Shown here: positions 1-5,343 of the stretch, in pieces | How positions within the stretch are numbered: position 1 is the stretch's first letter | Layout: each line of letters opens with the position of its first letter | NCBI GenBank assembly: GCA_934338765.1 | Contig: CAKRHL010000135.1 | Coordinates: 1-6,004 of the forward strand | DNA from: an uncultured Lachnospiraceae bacterium | Lineage (GTDB): Bacteria > Bacillota > Clostridia > Lachnospirales > Lachnospiraceae | Direction: 5' to 3' | DNA: 6,004 nt | Made by a program: the position numbers and the translations under genes | The notes under the pieces: model-generated | Database searches by the model: none | Seen by the model: only the letters and a program-made list of their open reading frames with translations | Told to the model about the DNA's origin: nothing

Positions 1-575
1 GGGATGTGGCGTTCCGCAAAATCCGTGAATTACTGCCCTTTGGCGTGAATATAACGGTTGTTTCATTAGAGATATGTGAATCAATCCTTGATCTTGCTGA
101 CAGGCATCCCGGACAAATGCAGCTGCTGTGCCGTGAATATGAAATGGCAGATATACAGCCTGCGTTTTTTGTGATCGCGGCCACGGATGATGAGCAGTGC
201 AACCGGGAGATTTCAGAATACTGCAGGCGGGAGAGGATCCTTGTCAATGTGGTAGATGATAAGGAAAAATGCAGTTTTTACTTTCCGTCTCTGGTAAAAC
301 AGGGAGATATTGTAGCCGGGTTTTCCAGTGGAGGTAATAGTCCGGCGCTGATCAAGGAGCTGCGCCGGGAGCTGGAGGGACAGATCCCGGAGTATTTTGG
401 AGAGCTGAATGAAAGGCTGGGGCAGATACGGCCGCTGGTTAAGAATGCTTTTGCTACGGAACAGCAGAGAAAGCGGTATTACGAAGGAGTGATACATAAA
501 AGCAGGGAGAAGTCAGGAGCACTCTCCATACAGGAGATGAAAGAATTAATTCACAAAGGTTTTACACAATCTTGA
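1..575 (+). CDS. Precorrin-2 dehydrogenase / sirohydrochlorin ferrochelatase, 5'-truncated by window edge
   Basis: This is a CysG N-terminal/Met8-type enzyme. The family oxidises precorrin-2 with NAD+ to sirohydrochlorin and inserts iron to give siroheme; it is cytosolic. The visible reading frame (complete codons from position 3) opens with GDVAFRK, the end of the nucleotide-binding glycine motif that sits about 15-25 residues into full proteins. The GTG at position 6 is therefore an internal valine codon and the true start lies upstream. Family signatures follow in order: the LLPFGVNITVV strand, the AATDDEQCN segment, VNVVDDKEKCSFYFPS (includes the acidic residue expected to act in catalysis), and the SSGGNSPALIKELRRELE helix region. 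The C-terminal helical part is present and ends at TGA 573-575. There is no uroporphyrinogen methyltransferase domain, so this is the single-function form common in Clostridia. The family call is firm, but the exact activity (dehydrogenase only, or both steps) cannot be told from sequence. A terminator follows. Confidence 0.9.
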   Translation, partial: DVAFRKIRELLPFGVNITVVSLEICESILDLADRHPGQMQLLCREYEMADIQPAFFVIAATDDEQCNREISEYCRRERILVNVVDDKEKCSFYFPSLVKQGDIVAGFSSGGNSPALIKELRRELEGQIPEYFGELNERLGQIRPLVKNAFATEQQRKRYYEGVIHKSREKSGALSIQEMKELIHKGFTQS

Positions 576-600
576 CGTAAATACGATAGTAGATTTTACG
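561..600 (+). promoter_or_regulatory. Candidate PhoP-box-like direct repeats upstream of pstS
   Basis: Hexamers resembling the Bacillus PhoP half-site TT(A/T/C)ACA recur at 11-bp steps: TTTACA at 561-566 (perfect), TTGACG at 572-577 (4 of 6) and ACGATA at 583-588 (poor). TTTACG at 595-600 (5 of 6) is one base out of step. In B. subtilis, PhoP dimers bind such 6+5 repeats at roughly -20 to -60 and replace a good -35 element. Here a possible -10 (TATAGT, 615-620) has no recognisable -35, which would fit activator dependence. A second possible -10 is TATAAA at 664-669. The block overlaps the last codons of the upstream gene. It sits before pstS, a typical Pho-regulon gene, but only two of four repeats are convincing. 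Confidence 0.35.
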
Positions 601-610
601 TTCTCATTTT

Positions 611-650
611 AATATATAGTCATCGTCGAAAGACGGTGGCTTTATATTTT
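611..650 (+). terminator. Rho-independent terminator of the siroheme gene
   Basis: The core stem is GTCATCGTC (619-627) with GACGGTGGC (632-640) around a GAAA tetraloop: nine pairs including two G-U. It extends into an A/T-rich stem, pairing 611-618 with 641-648 with one mismatch (617/642), and the 3' arm ends in TTTATATTTT. The flanking A-rich and T-rich arms would let it work in both directions. It lies 36 nt after the siroheme gene stop. The candidate pstS -10 (615-620) falls inside the 5' arm, so a transcript starting near 627 would not contain the full hairpin. Confidence 0.7.
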
Positions 651-651
651 G

Positions 652-763
652 TGCACTGCCGGATATAAAGCAGGATGAAGCGGGCTTTTGGGGCAGATAT
701 GATCCCGGGGCGAAGCTTTGAGAGAAAAGAGATCAATAAATATATATGAAAAGATGCAGTGCA
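652..763 (+). promoter_or_regulatory. pstS leader region with long-range complementary ends
   Basis: This leader has no gene of its own. TGCACTGC (652-659) is exactly complementary to GCAGTGCA (756-763), whose 3' end lies 5 nt before the pstS ribosome binding site (GAGGA, 769-773). If transcription begins upstream of 652, this 8-bp pairing would close a loop of about 96 nt and could place the ribosome site at a helix junction. No known riboswitch class is recognisable, and an 8-bp match over this distance can arise by chance. Confidence 0.25.
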
Positions 764-781
764 GAAATGAGGACAGATATT

Positions 782-1690
782 ATGAGAAAGAGTAAATTAT
801 TGGCAGCGGCAATGAGTGTAATTTGTGCAGCGGCATTGATGACAGGCTGTGGCAGCAATGGAAATGCAAGTTCAGATGCAGGTTCATCTTCCGGCGGAAG
901 TGCAAGCCAGCCGATCAGTGTCGTATCCCGCGAGGACGGTTCCGGTACAAGAGGAGCTTTCGTAGAGCTCACCGGTGTGGAGGAGAAGGATGCAGATGGC
1001 AATAAGGTGGATAATACAACTTCCAATGCGATCATTTCCAATAGTACAGAGATCATGATGACAACCGTTTCCGGAGATGAGTATGCGATCGGATATTCTT
1101 CTACCGGTTCCCTGAATGATACAGTAAAGGCATTAAATGTAGACGGTGTAGAGCCTACGGCGGCCAATATCAAGGATGGAAAGTACAGTCTTTCCCGTCC
1201 GTTTAATATTGCAACCAAGGGTAAGCCGGGAAAGCTGGCACAAGACTTTATTGATTACATTATGAGTGAGGAGGGCCAGAAGGTTGTTGAAGACAACGGA
1301 TATATCGCTTCTGTAGACGACGCAAAGGCATTCAAGACAGCTGGAGAGACCGGAAAGCTGGTAGTAGCAGGTTCTTCTTCTGTAACTCCGGTTATGGAGA
1401 AGCTGGCAGAGGCATACAAAAAGGTCAACACCAAGGCAGAGATTGAGATTCAGGAAAGTGACTCTACAACAGGTATGACGGCAGCAGCAGACGGAACATG
1501 TGATATCGGAATGGCATCCAGAGAGTTGGAAGACAGTGAGAAGGATAAAGGACTGACATCTCAGGCAATTGCATTGGATGGAATCGCTGTGATCGTCAAT
1601 ACACAGAATGATCGTACAGATATCTCAACCGACATGGTTAAGAAGATATTTACCGGCGATGTAACAGATTGGAATGATGTAACAGAGTAA
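782..1690 (+). CDS. pstS: Phosphate ABC transporter substrate-binding lipoprotein PstS, circularly permuted form
   Basis: This is the extracellular phosphate receptor of the Pst importer, lipid-anchored to the membrane. I chose ATG 782 because GAGGA (769-773) sits 8 nt upstream and the protein then begins with a standard signal peptide (MRKSK, hydrophobic core). The lipobox is LMTGC with Cys23 as the anchor. An in-frame ATG at 746 has no good ribosome site and would add 12 unhelpful residues. A Ser/Gly-rich linker spans about 24-44. Residues 45-175 carry SREDGSGTR (49-57, phosphate loop), YAIGY (101-105), SRPFNIAT (138-145) and DFIDYIMSEEGQ (155-166). In E. coli PstS these match the second half of the protein. 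Residues 193-300 carry AGSSSVTP (196-203), ESDSTTGM (225-232), CDIGMASREL (240-249), DGIAVIVN (266-273) and IFTGDVTDWNDV (289-300), matching the E. coli first half. The protein is 302 residues, so nothing is missing; the order is swapped. It is followed by a hairpin spacer and pstC. Function is confident; the permuted order is read directly from the motifs. Confidence 0.93.
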   Translation: MRKSKLLAAAMSVICAAALMTGCGSNGNASSDAGSSSGGSASQPISVVSREDGSGTRGAFVELTGVEEKDADGNKVDNTTSNAIISNSTEIMMTTVSGDEYAIGYSSTGSLNDTVKALNVDGVEPTAANIKDGKYSLSRPFNIATKGKPGKLAQDFIDYIMSEEGQKVVEDNGYIASVDDAKAFKTAGETGKLVVAGSSSVTPVMEKLAEAYKKVNTKAEIEIQESDSTTGMTAAADGTCDIGMASRELEDSEKDKGLTSQAIALDGIAVIVNTQNDRTDISTDMVKKIFTGDVTDWNDVTE

Positions 1691-1720
1691 AGCCGGAATC
1701 AGCGGTAAAGGACAGAGAAG

Positions 1721-1788
1721 TATACATAATAACTGGTATAGCTGGAACGGCAAAGAAGCAGAAACCGTGAGCTGTGCCAGTTTGTATA
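1721..1788 (+). promoter_or_regulatory. Strong intercistronic stem-loop between pstS and pstC
   Basis: Positions 1731-1743 (AACTGGTATAGCT) pair with 1770-1782 (AGCTGTGCCAGTT) as 13 consecutive pairs, two of them G-U. Above this is a small internal loop and a 4-bp helix, ACGG (1747-1750) with CCGT (1765-1768), closed by a 14-nt loop. Below it, after a 4-nt bulge (1727-1730), TATACA (1721-1726) pairs with TGTATA (1783-1788). No uninterrupted T-run follows, so it is not a classical terminator. It lies in the 155-nt gap between pstS and pstC. In B. subtilis, pst mRNA processing and stability between these two genes is known to make pstS message more abundant. A similar stabilising or processing role is inferred here. 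Confidence 0.6.
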
Positions 1789-1845
1789 TGGTCAATATTA
1801 CCGGATATATATCAGAAATCAGGCTCAGTGAAAGGATATGGCAAA

Positions 1846-2742
1846 ATGAAAAATGTAAAGGTGAGTAATATCAAAGAGAAGGTAATGGAGATCGTATTCC
1901 TGATCAGTGCGTGCATTTCCATTCTGTCGGTTGCTCTGATCTGTGTATTCCTATTTACCAATGGTGTGCCGGGAATTGCAAAGATCGGTTTGAAGGAATT
2001 TCTCTTAGGAACCGAATGGAAGCCGGGCAGTCAGTTATTTGGAATCCTGTCTACGATCATCGGAAGTATTTATGTGACAGCGGGGGCAATCGTGGTGGGA
2101 GTACCCATTGGACTTCTGATGGCAGTATTTATGGCAAGGTTTTGTCCCAAGAAGCTGTATAAGATACTGAAACCCGGTGTGGAGCTTCTGGCGGGGATTC
2201 CGTCTGTAGTATATGGCTTCTTTGGATTGATGGTGCTGGTTCCCTTTGTCCGTAATACCTTTCGCCCGATCCTGATGCAGTATGGGATGACAACTACCGG
2301 TCAGAGCATCCTGACGGCATCAGTGCTGCTTGGTATGATGATCCTGCCGACCATTATCAATGTTTCGGAATCTGCGATCCGTGCAGTGCCGGACTCCTAT
2401 TATCAGGGAGCGCTGGCGTTGGGGGCAACCCATGAGCGAAGTGTATTTATGACAGTGGTACCGGCAGCAAAGTCCGGCATTATGGCAGCGGTGATCCTTG
2501 GTGTTGGCCGGGCCATTGGAGAGACTATGGCGGTGATCATGGTAGCAGGTAATCAGCCGAGAATACCGGGATCGCTTTTTGACGGTGTTCGTACCATGAC
2601 GGCCAATATCGTAATTGACATGGGATATGCAACCGATCTTCACAGGGAGGCGCTAATCGCAACAGGCGTTGTACTCTTTGTTTTTATCCTGATCATTAAT
2701 CTTTTGTTTTCCCTTCTCAAGAAGAGAGAAGCTAACGCATAA
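1846..2742 (+). CDS. pstC: Phosphate ABC transporter permease subunit PstC
   Basis: This is one of the two membrane subunits of the Pst phosphate importer; it normally pairs with PstA and is driven by the PstB ATPase. ATG 1846 is chosen because AAAGGA (1831-1836) lies 9 nt upstream. The open frame reaches back to ATG 1774, but that start would sit inside the intercistronic hairpin and add 24 non-family residues. The 298-residue protein has the expected length. It shows about six membrane segments (roughly 16-37, 66-95, 117-137, 154-174, 211-234, 270-292). Family motifs include ELLAGIPSVVYGFFGL (113-128), the cytoplasmic EAA-type loop ALALGATHERSVFMTVVPAA (189-208) that docks on the ATPase, and the PstC-typical GRAIGETMAVIMVAGN (221-236). 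It is probably cotranscribed with pstS. Unusually, pstA, pstB and phoU do not follow; a terminator lies about 50 nt after the stop codon. Confidence 0.94.
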   Translation: MKNVKVSNIKEKVMEIVFLISACISILSVALICVFLFTNGVPGIAKIGLKEFLLGTEWKPGSQLFGILSTIIGSIYVTAGAIVVGVPIGLLMAVFMARFCPKKLYKILKPGVELLAGIPSVVYGFFGLMVLVPFVRNTFRPILMQYGMTTTGQSILTASVLLGMMILPTIINVSESAIRAVPDSYYQGALALGATHERSVFMTVVPAAKSGIMAAVILGVGRAIGETMAVIMVAGNQPRIPGSLFDGVRTMTANIVIDMGYATDLHREALIATGVVLFVFILIINLLFSLLKKREANA

Positions 2743-2794
2743 TATTTGCTTTATATATACACCCACAACATAATAATCTTGATACTTTCATGAC

Positions 2795-2837
2795 AAGGAT
2801 ATGCGGGACAGTTACCAATTGTTTCGCATATCTTTTT
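2795..2837 (+). terminator. Rho-independent terminator after pstC
   Basis: GATATGCG (2798-2805) pairs perfectly with CGCATATC (2825-2832). The helix continues inward through 2806-2812 with 2818-2824 (several G-U) to a 5-nt loop, and outward as AAG (2795-2797) with TTT (2833-2835). The T-run 2833-2837 follows the stem directly. The hairpin closes the pstS-pstC unit and separates it from the promoter of the next operon. Confidence 0.82.
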
Positions 2838-2860
2838 CTACTATTTGGAAACGGTGTTTT

Positions 2861-2889
2861 TTGCGTTATTTGTTAAAAAATGATACAAT
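2861..2889 (+). promoter_or_regulatory. Sigma-A-type promoter for the PF06541/TAXI/GltS operon
   Basis: A -35 of TTGCGT (2861-2866) and a -10 of TACAAT (2884-2889) are separated by exactly 17 bp that include an A-rich stretch. Each hexamer is close to consensus (TTGACA, TATAAT). The expected start near 2896 gives a leader of about 25 nt that carries a strong ribosome site, AGAGGGAG (2907-2914), 6 nt before ATG 2921. No operator-like palindrome is evident around it. Confidence 0.75.
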
Positions 2890-2920
2890 AACAAATAACT
2901 TTGCTTAGAGGGAGAAGCTT

Positions 2921-4237
2921 ATGCATCATTTTACAGGATATGAACTACTATGGCTGTTTTTTATCTATTCCTTTGCAGGCTGGATATTGGAGACTGTGAT
3001 CGCAACATTAAAGCAGCGCAAATTTGCCAATCGTGGTCTTGTAAACGGACCGTTCTGTGTGATCTACGGTTTTACTGTGGTGTGCATGTCTGTTGGACTG
3101 CAGGAACTAGACGGATTCTGGCTTTTTGTTTTTGCGGTAGTTTATGCAACTATTGCAGAATGGATCAGTGGTCATTTGATCGAGAAGGCGTTTGGAGAAC
3201 GCTGGTGGGATTACTCTGGCAGGCGGTGGAATCTGGATGGTTATATCTGCCTGACGGCATCTCTGATCTGGGGTGTCATGGGATATGTGGCAGTCCATTG
3301 GGGCAATTATCTGCTGTTGACATTGATCTCGCTGCTTCCGGGACTGTTGATGAAGATTGTGCTGCTGGCACTTGCGGGCGTCCTGTTTGTGGATGTACTC
3401 GGTTCTTTTCTGCTGCTCACAGGAAAGAGTCGTCACCCGGAGCGATGGGAGGCTGCGGAACAGAGCCTTGACAAAGTAGGGGCGGGACTGAGTGCAGCTA
3501 TAGCGCGATTTGTGGACAGGCGTATCCACAAGGCATATCCTAAGGCACATAAGGCAGCAAAGACTCTGGAGAATATGGCCGGACAGACATCCGGTGGGTA
3601 TTTTGCAGCAGGCTGTGGCTTTTATAAGGTAGTCAGTCTGTTTATGATCGGTGCATTTCTGGGAGATATCACAGAGACGATCTTCTGCCGTGTGAGAGCA
3701 GGAGTCTGGATGAGCCGGAGCAGTGTGGTGTGGGGACCCTTTAGTATTGTCTGGGGACTGGCGATCGCACTGGTATCGTGGATGCTTTACCAGTATCGCA
3801 ATCGCAGCGACCGGTTCCTGTTCCTTGTGGGGACACTTTTAGGAGGTGCCTATGAGTATCTCTGCAGCGTGTTTACCGAGCTGGTCTTTGGCAAGGTGTT
3901 CTGGGATTACAGCAAGATCCCGTTTAATCTGGGAGGCAGGATCAATCTGCTGTACTGTTTCTTCTGGGGCATTGCAGCGGTGGTCTGGTTTAAGGCACTT
4001 TTGCCCAGGGTAGAAAAGGGTATTGAGATGATCCCGGTGATCACAGGAAAGCTGCTGGTATGGGTGATGGTGATATTTATGAGCTGCAATATTGTAGTAT
4101 CCTGTATGGCTTTGATACGATATGATGAGAGAAGCAAGGGAGTTACGGCAGAAGCATCATGGCAGCAATGGTGCGATACCCATTATGATGATGCGAAGCT
4201 GATGAAGATATATCCCAATGCAGTGGAAACAAAGTAA
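2921..4237 (+). CDS. Putative ABC transporter permease-like membrane protein, tandemly duplicated PF06541 (CmpB-type) domain
   Basis: This is a polytopic membrane protein of the family named 'putative ABC-transporter type IV' (PF06541), which is common in Firmicutes and has no established function. The 438-residue protein holds two homologous halves. The first half (about 8-165) has FAGWILET (18-25), NGPF (42-45), EWISG (80-84), WWDYS (95-99), WNLDGYICL (103-111) and WG (117-118). The second half (about 235-360) has FLGDITET (246-253), WGPF (271-274), EYLCS (312-316), FWDYS (327-331), FNLGGRINL (335-343) and FWG (348-350). Equivalent motifs are offset by 228-232 residues. A charged, probably cytoplasmic linker (about 168-226) joins the halves. 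The protein ends with one more membrane segment (about 377-399) and a polar tail containing YPN. No ATPase domain is present or encoded next to it, so the ABC label is nominal. It is the first gene after a good promoter, and the next gene begins 26 nt after its stop. The family call is firm; the role is unknown. Confidence 0.85.
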   Translation: MHHFTGYELLWLFFIYSFAGWILETVIATLKQRKFANRGLVNGPFCVIYGFTVVCMSVGLQELDGFWLFVFAVVYATIAEWISGHLIEKAFGERWWDYSGRRWNLDGYICLTASLIWGVMGYVAVHWGNYLLLTLISLLPGLLMKIVLLALAGVLFVDVLGSFLLLTGKSRHPERWEAAEQSLDKVGAGLSAAIARFVDRRIHKAYPKAHKAAKTLENMAGQTSGGYFAAGCGFYKVVSLFMIGAFLGDITETIFCRVRAGVWMSRSSVVWGPFSIVWGLAIALVSWMLYQYRNRSDRFLFLVGTLLGGAYEYLCSVFTELVFGKVFWDYSKIPFNLGGRINLLYCFFWGIAAVVWFKALLPRVEKGIEMIPVITGKLLVWVMVIFMSCNIVVSCMALIRYDERSKGVTAEASWQQWCDTHYDDAKLMKIYPNAVETK

Positions 4238-4263
4238 ATCAAGAGAGGAGTTATCACATATAT

Positions 4264-5223
4264 ATGAAAAAAGCAATATCTATTCTGGTGTGTCTGTGTC
4301 TGCTTATTACCACAGGCTGCAGCAGACAGGAAACGATCCGTTTCGGTGCGGCTGGCGTAGGAGGTATGTATTATCCCTTTGCCAATGCATTTACCGAACT
4401 GGCGTCAAAGGATGAAACGGGGATCAACTGGAAGGTAAAAAGCACCGCGGGATCTGCGGCAAACCTGCGTCTGCTTTCCGACAATTATATTGAGCTTGGC
4501 ATTGCACAGGCGGATCTGATCGAGGATGCCTATTATGGAAAGGGAAGCTTTCATTCCGGCAGATACCGCGGCTACAAGGCGGTAGCCAGTCTTTATCCGG
4601 AAGCGTGCCAGATCGTGGTCAGGAAGGATTCCGACATCACATCGCTGGATGATCTGGAGGGTAAGACCGTCAGCATCGGTGAGGAAGAGTCCGGTACCGA
4701 GCGTAATGCTACACAGATTTTGGAAATGTGCGGATTACCGGATAATCTGGTAGATACGAAAAATCTTGATTATACGGATGCGGCAGACCAGCTGGCAGAA
4801 AAGAAGATCGATGCTTTTTTCTGTACTGCAGGTATTTGTACTACAGTAATAGAAGAGTTGACAAAGGAATGTGATATCCGTCTTGTGGAAATTCCGGAAA
4901 GCTGCCGACAGAAGCTGAAAAAGGCATATTCCTTTTACAATGACTATGTGATCCCGGCAGGTACTTATTCCGGACAGACCGAGGACATTCAGACCCTTAG
5001 TGTACAGTCCGTATTGCTGGCAAGCAATACCTTGTCCGAAAAGACAGTGCAGAAGCTGACAGAGTCATTGTTTAAGCATATTAAGGATATACAATATTCC
5101 ACATCCATTAATCTGCAGCTGACACCACAGGATGCAGTGAAGGGGATCACGATTCCGTTCCATCCCGGAGCAGAGGCTTATTACAAGGCAGAGGGCATAG
5201 AACTGCCGGAGGTGGAATCATAA
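4264..5223 (+). CDS. TAXI-family solute-binding lipoprotein (TRAP-transporter type)
   Basis: This is an extracellular binding protein of the TAXI group; members usually deliver glutamate, 2-oxoglutarate or similar acids to TRAP transporters. AGGAG (4246-4250) lies 13 nt before ATG 4264, slightly long but the only sensible start. Residues 1-19 form a lipoprotein signal (MKK, hydrophobic core, ITTGC with anchor Cys19). Family motifs follow in order: GAAGVGGMYYPFANAF (28-43), STAGSAANLRLLS (60-72) with LGIAQADL (78-85), LYPEACQIVVRKDS (110-123), the LEGKTVSIGEEESGTERNA segment (131-149), KIDAFFCTAG (181-190), VIPAGTYSGQTEDI (229-242) and IPFHPGAEAYYKAEG (297-311). The full 319 residues match the family length. 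No TRAP membrane subunit (DctQ/DctM or fused) is adjacent; a GltS symporter gene follows 120 nt downstream with no terminator between. Ligand identity cannot be read from sequence; glutamate is inferred from the neighbour. Confidence 0.92.
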   Translation: MKKAISILVCLCLLITTGCSRQETIRFGAAGVGGMYYPFANAFTELASKDETGINWKVKSTAGSAANLRLLSDNYIELGIAQADLIEDAYYGKGSFHSGRYRGYKAVASLYPEACQIVVRKDSDITSLDDLEGKTVSIGEEESGTERNATQILEMCGLPDNLVDTKNLDYTDAADQLAEKKIDAFFCTAGICTTVIEELTKECDIRLVEIPESCRQKLKKAYSFYNDYVIPAGTYSGQTEDIQTLSVQSVLLASNTLSEKTVQKLTESLFKHIKDIQYSTSINLQLTPQDAVKGITIPFHPGAEAYYKAEGIELPEVES

Positions 5224-5283
5224 AGCCGTGAGCTTGTATCAAAAACAGAATAGCTGAAAAGGAGAAGGCGGGGAGAGATCACC

Positions 5284-5310
5284 TTGCAGATTTGAGTGCA
5301 AAGCTCAAAT
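5284..5310 (+). promoter_or_regulatory. Intercistronic stem-loop with an alternative pairing, upstream of the GltS gene
   Basis: ATTTGAG (5290-5296) pairs perfectly with CTCAAAT (5304-5310) around a 7-nt loop. A competing hairpin, TTGCA (5284-5288) with TGCAA (5297-5301), uses overlapping bases and cannot form at the same time. No T-run follows, so this is not a terminator. It sits in the 120-nt gap between the TAXI lipoprotein gene and the symporter gene, 33 nt before ATG 5344. The stems are short, so a role in mRNA processing or translation is only a possibility. The rest of the gap holds AAAAGGAGAAGG (5257-5268), which looks like a ribosome site but has no usable start codon or frame after it. 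Confidence 0.35.
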
Positions 5311-5343
5311 GGCATAGATGTTTGGAAAGGTTTGGTTATACGT

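Noticed and set aside
746..781. Upstream ATG at 746 as the pstS start
   Set aside because: No good ribosome site precedes it and it would put 12 polar residues before a normal lipoprotein signal; ATG 782 has GAGGA at ideal distance.
733..1218. A 161-codon open frame on the minus strand opposite pstS
   Set aside because: It lies wholly against the strongly supported pstS coding frame, has no ribosome site of note and resembles no family; it is a reading-frame shadow.
1691..1845. Possible remnant of a longer PstS C terminus or a frameshift after the pstS stop
   Set aside because: Reading the other frames shows no PstS-like sequence, and the permuted protein already contains all canonical segments, so the stop at 1688-1690 is natural.
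2950..3471. A 173-codon + strand frame inside the PF06541 gene
   Set aside because: Cysteine- and tryptophan-rich low-plausibility protein within the coding sequence of a well-matched membrane protein; shadow frame.
3107..3550. A 147-codon minus-strand frame opposite the PF06541 gene
   Set aside because: Composition and lack of motifs or start signals indicate a shadow of the + strand gene.
4218..4415. A 65-codon frame bridging the PF06541 gene end and the TAXI gene start
   Set aside because: It overlaps both real genes, has no ribosome site, and its sequence is the out-of-frame reading of the lipoprotein signal region.
5296..5343. GTG at 5296 as an earlier in-frame gltS start
   Set aside because: No ribosome site at a usable distance and the added 16 residues do not match GltS N termini; ATG 5344 aligns with the family start.
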